Positions 36,805-45,384 of a stretch of 64,000 bases of DNA are shown here, piece after piece. Numbering within the stretch: position 1 is the first letter of the stretch; each line of letters begins with the position of its first letter. The position numbers and the translations under genes are program-made. Source of the DNA: Gammaproteobacteria bacterium (GTDB lineage Bacteria; Pseudomonadota; Gammaproteobacteria; Pseudomonadales; Pseudohongiellaceae); contig JABJIC010000028.1 in the NCBI GenBank assembly GCA_018661465.1, positions 186,001 to 250,000 of the forward strand. Direction: 5' to 3'. The notes under the pieces are model-generated. The model had not been told where the DNA came from, did no database searches, and was given only the letters and a program-made list of their open reading frames with translations.

Positions 36805-37779
36805 ATGCAAAAAAAAGGGAATACGACAGTGCTACCAGAGGAGGTTTATTTTGAGGATTTGGGTAATGGAATTACCTGCATCGATACCATGCTTCAACGC
36901 AGGGGTTTGGCAAGCTGCTATCTAATAGAGCAGGAAGAAATGGCGGGCTTTATAGATACCGGCACTAATAACTCCATACCAATTCTTCTGGAAGTATTGA
37001 AGCGAAAGAAAATCCCCAGGGAAAATGTCGCCTATATCATGCCTACCCATGTTCACCTTGATCATGCCGGTGGAACCGGTGGCTTGATGCAGGAACTTCC
37101 GAATGCAGAGCTAATAGTCCACCCCAGAGGTGCTCGTCATATGATCGACCCCTCGAAGCTGGAACAAGGATCACTAGCGGTTTATGGTGAAACAGCATAC
37201 GCCAAGAGGTTTGGAGGACTAATTCCCGTAGACCCAGGCCGTGTAATTGAAGCCGCAGATGAATTTGAGATGGATTTTAATGGCAGGAAACTGCTGTTTC
37301 TGGATACTCAGGGTCATGCGAAGCATCACTATTGTGTTTTTGATGAACAGACTCAGGGTTTGTTTACAGGGGACACCTTTGGCGCGAGTTATCCCGAATT
37401 AAATTGGGGAAGGGCTCCACTAATTTTTCCACCGACAACACCAATCCATTTCGATCCGGCTGCGTGGTATGAGTCTTTAAAGCGGTTGATGTCGTTAGAC
37501 CCAAAACGAGTTTATTTAACCCATTTTGGCATGCATGAAAATGTCCCCGATCTTTATACTCAATTGAGGCTAACTATTAAGGACTACGCCGAGACTGCCC
37601 AGGAATTCAAATCAAGTGATAACTCTGAAAGAAGAATAGCTGATTCCATATTGCAATCTGCTATTAACCATCTACTCGACCAGCAATGTGGTGTCGATGT
37701 TGAAACCATCAAATCTCTCATTGGCGGAGATATGAAATTGAATGCTCAAGGTTTGCAGTACTGGTTGGAGAACAGCTAG
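36805..37779 (+). CDS. Metallo-beta-lactamase-fold hydrolase
   Basis: A 324-residue cytosolic protein. The metal site is His82-x-His84-x-Asp86-His87 (PTHVHLDHAGG), followed by DTQGHAKHHYCVFD, FTGDTFG and YLTHFGMHEN, giving a two-metal site. No catalytic domain fusion is seen; a C-terminal helical tail of about 90 residues follows. The substrate is unknown. The start ATG at 36805 has no strong ribosome site; GTG at 36829 is an alternative. Confidence 0.85.
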   Translation: MQKKGNTTVLPEEVYFEDLGNGITCIDTMLQRRGLASCYLIEQEEMAGFIDTGTNNSIPILLEVLKRKKIPRENVAYIMPTHVHLDHAGGTGGLMQELPNAELIVHPRGARHMIDPSKLEQGSLAVYGETAYAKRFGGLIPVDPGRVIEAADEFEMDFNGRKLLFLDTQGHAKHHYCVFDEQTQGLFTGDTFGASYPELNWGRAPLIFPPTTPIHFDPAAWYESLKRLMSLDPKRVYLTHFGMHENVPDLYTQLRLTIKDYAETAQEFKSSDNSERRIADSILQSAINHLLDQQCGVDVETIKSLIGGDMKLNAQGLQYWLENS

Positions 37780-37991
37780 ACAATCTCTTCCTAATGCTTT
37801 TACCTCTGCTCCTTTTAACTGTTCAAGCCCGATTCTTCGCTCCCCAATATGCTTCTCTCAGACTTATTAATAGGCCCAAGAGGCACACGCCTGAAATAAG
37901 GTCCGTTTTCCTCTTTTTATTAGTCATAGATATTCGTTAAGATGGGGCAGCAATTAATTTTAACGGAACTATCAGTGCAGTGAGCAATACA

Positions 37992-38786
37992 ATGAAGCTA
38001 CTAGCGGTAAAATCAAACTATCGAATGTTCTTCCTGTTATCCCTTTCTATGGTTAGCCTGTTTGCAAGTCAGCAATCTATGGCTCAGGAAGTAGGCGATC
38101 ATCAATACACCACCGAAGCGATTCAGGCAGGTTCCAGGGTCTATACCCAGCAATGTGCCCTCTGTCATGGGCCCCAAGGAGCTACGGTTGATGGCATCGA
38201 CCTGAGGCGAGGGCAGTTTCGCACCGCAACCTCAGATGATGATCTGCGTTCTGTAATCGCAGAAGGTGCGGCAGAAGGTCGAATGCCAGCCTTTAGTCTC
38301 AGTTCGGTGGAGCTAAGCGGCGTTATCGCCTTCATAAGAGCAGGCTTTGATCCAGATGGGATTGCAGTAAAGATCGGTGATCCCGTTCGTGGAAAGGCAT
38401 TGTTTGAAGGCAAGGGAGAGTGTGCGGATTGTCATCGAGTAAACGGGGTTGGTCCTAGAACAGCGCCTGACTTAAGTGATATTGGCGCCATTCGTACGCC
38501 TGCTTCTTTGCAGCGTAATCTTCTGGACCCAGCTACGGCATTGCTTCCCATAAATCGTCCAATAAGAATTGTCACTCGTAACGAAGAAACCATCGTTGGC
38601 CGCAGGCTTAATGAGGACACTTACACAGTGCAGGTTCTTGATTCCAATGAGAGGCTAAGGTCCTTGCGTAAATCCGACCTGGTGACCTACGAAATTAGCG
38701 ATGCACCATCTAAGCAACCCACAACTCTTTCCAGTGAAGAAGTAGCCGATGTGATCGGCTACATGCTTACCTTGCGAGGCCTGTAA
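37992..38786 (+). CDS. Exported di-heme-motif cytochrome c
   Basis: From ATG at 37992 (GTG at 37980 possible) the product has a signal peptide (FFLLSLSMVSLFASQQSMAQ) and two c-type heme sites: CALCH near residue 55 and CADCH near 142, each inside a small cytochrome c domain. Methionines in RMPAFS and elsewhere may be axial ligands. The stop overlaps the ATG of the PQQ dehydrogenase (TAATG), so this is very likely its electron acceptor in the periplasm. Confidence 0.9.
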   Translation: MKLLAVKSNYRMFFLLSLSMVSLFASQQSMAQEVGDHQYTTEAIQAGSRVYTQQCALCHGPQGATVDGIDLRRGQFRTATSDDDLRSVIAEGAAEGRMPAFSLSSVELSGVIAFIRAGFDPDGIAVKIGDPVRGKALFEGKGECADCHRVNGVGPRTAPDLSDIGAIRTPASLQRNLLDPATALLPINRPIRIVTRNEETIVGRRLNEDTYTVQVLDSNERLRSLRKSDLVTYEISDAPSKQPTTLSSEEVADVIGYMLTLRGL

Positions 38787-40456
38787 TGACACTAACTAAA
38801 CTACGTATAAAAACACTTATACTTTTCTGTGGCTCGGTATTGCTACTCTCGCAGAGCATGCTATCCAGCGCACAAGTTCCATATGAACGTATTCTCAATG
38901 CAGCTGATGAGCCAGAAAACTGGTTAACCTATAACGGCGGTTATTCAGCCCAGCGTCATAGCGCCTTGGATCAGATCAATGCGGACAATGTCGATAATCT
39001 TCAATTGCAATGGACGTTGCAGAATCAGGTTTTCGGTGCCTGGCAATCCAATCCTATTATTGTCGATGGGGTGATGTATGTAACCGAGCGACCTAATAGT
39101 GTAATGGCTGTTGATGCTGTTACTGGCCGAGTATTCTGGAAGTATCGTCACACTCCTGCTGAGAATTCTCTAGTTTGCTGTGGTGCGAATAATCGAGGTG
39201 TTGCTGTACTCGGAGATATGGTCTACATGGGAACTCTTGATGCTCGACTCGTTGCCCTCGATCGAGTGAATGGTCAGCCCTTGTGGGATGTAGAAGTAGG
39301 TGATGTTAATCAGGCCTACTCAGTTACCATGGCGCCATTAGCTGTTAAGGATAAAATAATAGTTGGTGTAGGCGGTGGTGAGTTTGGTATTCGTGGCTAC
39401 GTCGCTGCCTATGACGCCCTTACAGGTGAAGAGGCTTGGAAGACTTACACAATCCCTGGTCCTGGCGAGCCTAATCATGATTCCTGGGAAGGTGATGACT
39501 GGGAGCATGGTGGTGCGCCGGTGTGGATAACAGGGTCATTTGATCCAGAACTAAATCTAACCTATTGGGGCGTAGGTAATCCCGGCCCTGACTGGAATGC
39601 AGGACAACGGCCTGGAGACAATTTGTATTCTGACTCTGCTATCGCGCTTGATGCCGATACCGGAGAACTAAAATGGTATTTTCAATTCACACCTAACGAT
39701 GCATATGACTACGACTCGGTACAGGTGCCAGTTTTGGCAGACATAGTTTGGCGCGGTAGTCCGAAGAAGATAATGATGTGGGCTAATCGCAATGGTTACT
39801 TCTACGTTCTGGATCGTGTTACTGGTGAGTTCCTTGAAGGTAAGCCCTATGTGACTGTTAACTGGTCCAGCGGTCTTGATGAAAATGGCAGACCCATTCC
39901 AACACCTCAACCTGAAGGTATGCCAACCTTTCCGGGCAATCAGGGAGGCACTAACTGGTATCCACCTTCCTATAGTCCGAATACTGGACTCTTCTATTTC
40001 AGTGCGTGGAAGGACTATGCAACTATCTATCGAGCAGAAGAATCTGATTATGTTCCGGGCCGGGCATTCCTCGGTGGAGGCTTCTCAGTTTTAGCCCCGG
40101 CGCCAGGTGCTCCAACAATCGGGATCGGTCGAACCAATCCTATTAACAACTGGACTAACGAAGTAGGTCACGCCTCACTGAAGGCTATGGACCCTCAAAC
40201 TGGTGAAGCGGTGTGGAGCTATGATCAATTCGATGTTAGTGATAGCGGTATGTTAACTACTGGTTCGGACCTACTTTTTACAGGTGGAAGAGAAGGTTAT
40301 TTTCATGCAATCGATGCAAAAAATGGTGACCTGTTGTGGAACGTAAATCTGGGAGGTCAGATCGTAATGGCTCCGGTGACTTTTATGGTTGATGGCATTC
40401 AGTATGTATCAGTTATTTCCGGACACGCACTTTCAACTTTTGCGCTTCGAAATTAG
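38786..40456 (+). CDS. PQQ-dependent alcohol dehydrogenase, lanthanide-type motif
   Basis: A 556-residue periplasmic quinoprotein: signal peptide to about residue 30 (SMLSSAQ), then an eight-bladed propeller. Neighbouring Cys131-Cys132 (SLVCCGANNRG) form the disulfide ring over PQQ. Asp308-Tyr309-Asp310 (AYDYDSVQV) places a catalytic Asp and, two residues on, the extra Asp that marks lanthanide-dependent (XoxF/ExaF-type) enzymes; calcium-type enzymes have Ala or Ser there. The substrate is an alcohol or aldehyde, not further defined. It is co-translated with the cytochrome c. No pqq synthesis genes are in the window. Confidence 0.88.
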   Translation: MTLTKLRIKTLILFCGSVLLLSQSMLSSAQVPYERILNAADEPENWLTYNGGYSAQRHSALDQINADNVDNLQLQWTLQNQVFGAWQSNPIIVDGVMYVTERPNSVMAVDAVTGRVFWKYRHTPAENSLVCCGANNRGVAVLGDMVYMGTLDARLVALDRVNGQPLWDVEVGDVNQAYSVTMAPLAVKDKIIVGVGGGEFGIRGYVAAYDALTGEEAWKTYTIPGPGEPNHDSWEGDDWEHGGAPVWITGSFDPELNLTYWGVGNPGPDWNAGQRPGDNLYSDSAIALDADTGELKWYFQFTPNDAYDYDSVQVPVLADIVWRGSPKKIMMWANRNGYFYVLDRVTGEFLEGKPYVTVNWSSGLDENGRPIPTPQPEGMPTFPGNQGGTNWYPPSYSPNTGLFYFSAWKDYATIYRAEESDYVPGRAFLGGGFSVLAPAPGAPTIGIGRTNPINNWTNEVGHASLKAMDPQTGEAVWSYDQFDVSDSGMLTTGSDLLFTGGREGYFHAIDAKNGDLLWNVNLGGQIVMAPVTFMVDGIQYVSVISGHALSTFALRN

Positions 40457-40484
40457 TAGCAGAGATTCTGTCTACTATTCCAAA

Positions 40485-40518
40485 TTTAACAGGAGTCCAC
40501 ATGGGCTCCTGTTAAAAT
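40485..40518 (+). terminator. Long hairpin after the PQQ dehydrogenase
   Basis: TTTAACAGGAGTCC (40485-40498) and GGGCTCCTGTTAAA (40503-40516) form 14 pairs (one G-U) around ACAT, 28 bases after the stop. Downstream is AAAAT rather than a T-run, so it may protect the mRNA 3' end or act as a weak terminator. Confidence 0.5.
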
Positions 40519-40904
40519 AGAAACACCTGTGATTGTTAAGGGGCTAGCGCTGCTCCGTAAGCTTTAACAGCTCATTTATCGTACCTATTGAGCAACCCAG
40601 AGCCCCTTCCTCCGGTGAGTCTAAAGTCTGTCTGATATGCTTGTTGTGCTGTCATCAAGGAGAAGGCATTAAGATCGAAGTAAATCCCCCCTACAAGTCA
40701 CAAATTGCTACAAATCAAACGAGAACTCCTGAAGCCTTGTGCCCTCTTGCTGTCTATGGACTAAGCCGTGGAAATCCTTACAGTTTCGGCCCCTACAGCT
40801 CAAATAATCATAGTCTGAGCACTGATTTCTTGGTACTTTTAGCCGGTTAAAGTGAATCGCGTTCCCTTCGGATCGCTTTTTGAAAAGTTATAAGTGAGGA
40901 AATT
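40519..40904. other. Non-coding gap before the second PQQ dehydrogenase
   Basis: About 390 bases without a convincing gene. A 69-codon frame (40641-40850) opens with TTG, has no ribosome site and no recognisable protein features. I cannot name a promoter with confidence; a GTGAGGAAATT ribosome site immediately precedes the ATG at 40905. Confidence 0.5.
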
Positions 40905-42962
40905 ATGCAAGCTCCAATTACTGGAAGAATTACAGGGAAATTAGCATCGGCATTCGCTGCTGCAGTTCTGCTGACTTCTTCAGGCCTTGCGGCCGCTCAG
41001 GACATTCCACTATTCAATACAGAACCGGATGAGTGGTACACGCTGGGGGGTGACTATGCCCATACTCGTTTTACTCCAGCCGATGAGATTACAGCAGAGA
41101 ATTTCTCTGACCTCGAAGTTGCCTGGGAATGGGATGGTGCTAGCTTCAACGCGATCAGTGGTCGTTCGACTCCGTCTTTGATTGACGGCAAGTTGATTAC
41201 CGTTGCCGGTAACAAGCGTTATGTTATCGCTATTGATCCGAAGACTGGTGACACTATTTGGACATACCGTGAGCCGGATACTGGCCGTGCTGCATACTCT
41301 ATGCGTGCCGATTATGGTAAAGGTGTGGGTTATGGAGAAGTCGATGGCCGAGGCGTTATCTATATTGTCTCTCCTGCGTTTTTTCTCACCGCATTAGATG
41401 CAGAAACTGGTGTTCCTCTTGAAGGTTTTGGTCGACCAGTTCCAATTGATGGTTTTCCTGAAACCGGGGTTGTGGATCTGATTGCCGATCTTGGTCATCC
41501 ATATGACCCATACGATGGTATTCCTCTTGAAACTGGTTACATCACTTCATCATCTCCGCCTATCGTTGTTAATGACACTGTAATCGTCGGTAACTCAGCC
41601 GAGCAGGGTTACCATCAGGCACGTATTGAAAACGTACCCGGTGACATTCTTGCTTATGATGCGAGAACTGGCGCACTGAAGTGGAAATTCAACGTAATTC
41701 CCAAGCCGGGTGAGTACGGTCATGAAACCTGGGAGAACGATGCCTGGGAATGGACCGGTGATGTTTCTTCCTGGGCGCCACTGACGGCTGACCCTGTAAA
41801 CAATCTGGTATATATCCCGACTAACAGTGCCACCATCGATTATTACGGCGGCTTTCGACCCGGCGACAATCTCTACGGTGCAGCTCTGATCGCTCTCGAT
41901 GTTGAAACCGGTGAGCGTGCATGGCACTTCCAGATGGTGAAGCATGAGATCTGGAATTTTGACAATCCAACGGCTCCAGTACTTCTTGATTTGAATATGC
42001 CTGGTCGCGGTACCGTGCCTGCAGTAATGCAGATAACAAAACAAGCTTGGGTATACGCGTTCAATCGTGTAACTGGTGAGCCACTGTGGCCGATCGTCGA
42101 TCGTCCGGTTCCGCCTTCGATTGTACCTGGTGAAGTATTGTCACCCACTCAACCACACGTAACCAAGCCCGCTGCTTACGATATGCAGGGTATTACTGAA
42201 GATGATCTAATTGATTTTACTCCCGCATTGAGAGCAGAAGCTTTGGAAGTAATGGATGACTACGTTATGGGTCCTCTGTTTAATCCGCCAATTCATGCTG
42301 ACAATGCGATGGGCAAATACGCTGCAATGAATTGCCCAGGTGGTGCTGGTGGTTCAAATATCACTGCGCCTGCAGTCGCTGATCCGACTACGGGTATGCT
42401 CTATGTTTCTTCCCATAAGGCTTGTTTTACATTGCGCCTGATTCCTGGTGAAGAATCTGATCTGTTATTTCCGAACTCAACAGGAACCACCACAGCCCGT
42501 TATGCTAACGGTGCCCGTGGCGCTACCGCCAGAACTCCTAGATTGGCGTCCGGTATTCCAATCTGGAAGCCGCCCTATAGCCGCATCACTGCGATAGATA
42601 TGAACACCGGTGAGCACGCCTGGATGATTCCAACTGGTGAGACTCCAGATCGAATCAAGAACAGCCCGGCGCTGGATGGTGTTGATATTGGTAATACAGG
42701 TACAGGCGCCTTGGTGCCTATGGTTGTAACCGCCAATATGCTGATCTATTCTGATCAGGCAAGCGATGGAACTCCAATGCTATACGCAATCGATAAAGCC
42801 AGTGGCGACATTGTTGGTGAAATCGAAGCGCCAGCGAGAAGTAGCTACGGCATGAGCTCCTGGGTCCTGGACGGACACCAATACATCATGTTGCAGACTG
42901 GCTCCAAGCTAACTGCCATGGCATTGCCAGGTGCGCGTGACGAGGGTGGTGACGCTCACTAA
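40905..42962 (+). CDS. PQQ-dependent dehydrogenase, glucose-dehydrogenase-like, soluble
   Basis: A 685-residue exported quinoprotein with signal peptide (LASAFAAAVLLTSSGLAAAQ) and repeated propeller blades (VIAIDPKTGDTIW, ILAYDARTGALKW, ALIALDVETGERAW, AIDKASGDIVGE). It lacks the N-terminal membrane domain of Gcd. At the active site HEIWNFDNPTAP has Asn351 where Gcd has catalytic Asp (WDMD) but keeps the Asp two residues later (Asp353). It may oxidise sugars or polyols. It is closed by a strong terminator and followed by an SMP-30/gluconolactonase, which suits an aldose-to-lactone-to-acid route. Confidence 0.82.
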   Translation: MQAPITGRITGKLASAFAAAVLLTSSGLAAAQDIPLFNTEPDEWYTLGGDYAHTRFTPADEITAENFSDLEVAWEWDGASFNAISGRSTPSLIDGKLITVAGNKRYVIAIDPKTGDTIWTYREPDTGRAAYSMRADYGKGVGYGEVDGRGVIYIVSPAFFLTALDAETGVPLEGFGRPVPIDGFPETGVVDLIADLGHPYDPYDGIPLETGYITSSSPPIVVNDTVIVGNSAEQGYHQARIENVPGDILAYDARTGALKWKFNVIPKPGEYGHETWENDAWEWTGDVSSWAPLTADPVNNLVYIPTNSATIDYYGGFRPGDNLYGAALIALDVETGERAWHFQMVKHEIWNFDNPTAPVLLDLNMPGRGTVPAVMQITKQAWVYAFNRVTGEPLWPIVDRPVPPSIVPGEVLSPTQPHVTKPAAYDMQGITEDDLIDFTPALRAEALEVMDDYVMGPLFNPPIHADNAMGKYAAMNCPGGAGGSNITAPAVADPTTGMLYVSSHKACFTLRLIPGEESDLLFPNSTGTTTARYANGARGATARTPRLASGIPIWKPPYSRITAIDMNTGEHAWMIPTGETPDRIKNSPALDGVDIGNTGTGALVPMVVTANMLIYSDQASDGTPMLYAIDKASGDIVGEIEAPARSSYGMSSWVLDGHQYIMLQTGSKLTAMALPGARDEGGDAH

Positions 42963-43011
42963 TCGCCAGCCCTGTTTGTAACAAAAAACAGGGAAATATA
43001 GGCTAAATCAG

Positions 43012-43048
43012 AAGGGGCAGAGTTCGCATTGAGCTCTGCCCCTTTTTT
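43012..43048 (+). terminator. Rho-independent terminator of the second PQQ dehydrogenase
   Basis: GGGGCAGAG (43014-43022) pairs with CTCTGCCCC (43034-43042), followed by six T residues. A second hairpin without T-run (CCCTGTTT/AAACAGGG, 42970-42993) precedes it. Confidence 0.92.
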
Positions 43049-43134
43049 ATGGTGATAGAAGGACTTATGATGCTAGAGGACGGTTAGCCTGTACTAGAAA
43101 ACAATTGGTAGAAAAATAATACGAGGGTGAGCAT

Positions 43135-44169
43135 ATGAAGCGAAGAACATTTCTTACCGCCAGCCTGGCAACGACTGCAGCCTTGCCATTCCTGAGTGCT
43201 GCGCAGCCTCAAATTCCCGAATATGAGCAGAGGGACTGGTCCGGAAATACGCCACTGCGCTATCCGGACCCTGATCTCATCGCCCTCGATCCGCGATTCC
43301 AACGATATATCCTTTTCAATACGCCCATAAGACGTCACCACGTCGGAACTCTCTGGGCGGAGGGTCCAGCGTGGAATGGTGTGGGCAAATATCTTGTGTG
43401 GAGTGATATTCCCAATAATCATCAGCTGAGGTGGCTAGAAGATGACAATCAAGTAACGGTTTTCCGCAGCCCTTCAGGCAACAGTAACGGCAATACCTTC
43501 GACTATGAGGGCCGCCAACTCTCTTGTGAACATGGCGGGCGCCGAGTTGTACGTTATGAGTATTCAGGCGAGGTGACTGTCATTGCTGATAGCTATGATG
43601 GAAAGCCGCTGAATTCTCCCAACGATGTAATAGTACATCCAGATAAAAGCATTTGGTTTACCGACCCTCCCTATGGTGTGCGAGGCAACTATGAAGGAAG
43701 TCGAGCGGATGCTGAGCTTCCGCTGTCTGTTTATCGTGTCGATGGCGTGACGGGTCGAATAACTAAGCTAACAGATGATATAGGGGCTCCAAACGGATTG
43801 TGCTTTTCTCCTGAGCATGATCGACTTTATGTTGCAGATACCGGTAGCGGTAGAGAAATTAAAGTATGGGATATCGACGGGGAAGAAATTCGTAATGGCC
43901 GACGACATGCTCAGCTAACTTTGCCAGGAACAGATTCTATTACCAGTGCGGACGGCATACGCTGTGATGTAGACGGCAATATTTGGGCTGGAGCACGACC
44001 GGGTGTTCAGGTGGTAGCTCCCGATGGCGACACCATCGGAGTTATTCGTTTGCCAGAGGTCTGTGCCAATGTTTGTTTTGGTGGTGTGGGTCGGAACAGA
44101 CTATTCATGACAGCGAGTCAGTCACTCTACTCGGTTTATGTCGGGGTAAGAGGAGCGGGTGTTGCCTGA
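43135..44169 (+). CDS. Tat-exported SMP-30/gluconolactonase-family hydrolase
   Basis: A 344-residue six-bladed propeller enzyme. The N-terminus MKRRTFLTASLATTAALPFLSAA is a twin-arginine signal (RRTFL). Family residues: WAEGPAWN (metal Glu), CEHGGRRVVR, LNSPNDVIVHPDKSIWFTDPPYG (metal Asn), APNGLCFSPEHDRLYVADTG and SADGIRCDVDGNIWAG (metal Asp). SMP-30 enzymes hydrolyse sugar lactones. Tat export implies a periplasmic site with the metal loaded inside the cell. Placed after a glucose-dehydrogenase-like quinoprotein, it may open that enzyme's lactone product. Confidence 0.9.
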   Translation: MKRRTFLTASLATTAALPFLSAAQPQIPEYEQRDWSGNTPLRYPDPDLIALDPRFQRYILFNTPIRRHHVGTLWAEGPAWNGVGKYLVWSDIPNNHQLRWLEDDNQVTVFRSPSGNSNGNTFDYEGRQLSCEHGGRRVVRYEYSGEVTVIADSYDGKPLNSPNDVIVHPDKSIWFTDPPYGVRGNYEGSRADAELPLSVYRVDGVTGRITKLTDDIGAPNGLCFSPEHDRLYVADTGSGREIKVWDIDGEEIRNGRRHAQLTLPGTDSITSADGIRCDVDGNIWAGARPGVQVVAPDGDTIGVIRLPEVCANVCFGGVGRNRLFMTASQSLYSVYVGVRGAGVA

Positions 44170-44223
44170 TTTTGAAAACTGCTCAGCGGAAGTACATAAT
44201 TTGTGATGGCTGATAGTGATAGC

Positions 44224-45348
44224 CTAACTTTTCGAAAGGGTATTTTTTGATGTAGCGAATCTGGAGAGGTTTAGTTCTTCTCGAACTTGTTGTCCTAAAT
44301 CAGTTTCCATGTTGTCCACAGGGATTCCGATGGAGTCAGCGATTCTCACCATACGCTGAAAATTTGCTGCAACACCGGCAGCATCTACCAGGACGTTTCC
44401 ACCAGCTTTGGCCAGTAGTGCCTCTCTAGATTCAGAGAGTGAAACAGCCTCACCGCTTGCCAGAGCCTCAGCAAATTTCATCAATTCTTCGCCGTGTTCT
44501 ATTCCTGTGGCTGCTGCTGAGGCATCGCCATTGACACCCTGGATGTCGATTTCAGTTTGATTGGTCAGCGCGCTCGCACGGAGCATCGATGCATGTGCAC
44601 TGGTTCAGTAGAAACACTGGTTAATAGCGGACACTCGTCCTGCGACTAGTTCCATCTGCATGCGATCGATACTGCGATCTTCTTGCTTGAACATGCTTCC
44701 CATTCCTTCCATGGAAAGGTATTGCGCGTTTGAGACCTTCATCCAGCCCCTTAAGGCATCTGGAACAAGACTGAGCGCTCTTAACACATTGGCTGTCCGC
44801 CCGTTTGGCCAAAGATCTGCTTCTTCACCCACTGCGCCATCTGCAGGAATTGTGGGAACGAAGCCGATGTCATCGCGGAGATGCTGAGGTCGATGCAGAG
44901 AAGGTTCGCCCGATTGTGCTTCGGGCAAAGGCTCTGGGTTCAACCCTAGAGCTCGATTAAATTCGTCAATACTGAATAGAGTAACCGTAATGCCAGTCAG
45001 CTCCACATAGGCTTCCTTAGATAGACCCTGGTTTGCATTGTTTTCCACCCATGCACGGGTGATTCGAGTTTGGTCGGTAATTATTCGATGGATGGCATCT
45101 ACGGCGATAGCAGGCAATGATGTGCTGCAGCTGTGTTCACCTTCAAAATGATAGGGAGAAAGAGCTTGCTTACGATCGGTGCAATAGTTGCAGGAATAGG
45201 CATTTCTGACTTCCTGGGCAATTTCTACACGCTGAGCACCGGTCCACCAGTTGCCAGGCAAGGACAGCGACGTCCAATATTCCTGGTAAGCGTCCTTGAT
45301 GTCTTGCCGAATAGGGAACTGGCAATCACTGTATTGAAATTGACTCAT
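44224..45348 (-). CDS. AhpD/carboxymuconolactone-decarboxylase-like protein with in-frame UGA: probable selenoprotein
   Basis: One frame of 374 codons from ATG 45348 to the stop at 44224, broken only by TGA at 44607-44605. Read through, it gives Cys245-Phe-Tyr-Sec248 then TSAH, so UGA replaces the second Cys of the AhpD CxxC motif. Glu233, Cys245 and His252 sit at the spacings of Glu118, Cys130 and His137 of Mycobacterium tuberculosis AhpD, where Cys133 is the reactive thiol. The N-terminal half has its own CNYC (residues 53-56). Hairpin-forming sequence follows the UGA. AhpD enzymes reduce peroxides through a thiol pair. The gene follows pckA by 36 bases. A nonsense mutation or sequencing error is the alternative. 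Confidence 0.82.
44566..44602 (-). promoter_or_regulatory. Candidate bacterial SECIS hairpin
   Basis: Just after the in-frame UGA, CAGTGC (44602-44597) can pair with GCGCTG (44571-44566), one G-U included, and GCA/TGC closes a TCGA loop inside (44592-44583). An alternative uses GCAC (44598-44595) with GTGC (44579-44576). The distance to UGA suits SelB recruitment, but the fold was drawn by eye and is not unusual enough alone. Confidence 0.35.
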
Positions 45349-45384
45349 TCAGCTCTCACCCATTCCCTCTAGGTTTTTCAAGCC

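Noticed and set aside
40641..40850. A 69-codon frame in the gap before the second PQQ dehydrogenase
   Set aside because: It starts with TTG, has no ribosome site, no hydrophobic or known motif, and lies in a non-coding gap.
44224..44586. A separate 120-residue gene starting MLRASALTNQ
   Set aside because: It is in frame with the upstream CMD-like gene, has no ribosome site, and lacks the first half of the active site; the read-through protein explains it better.
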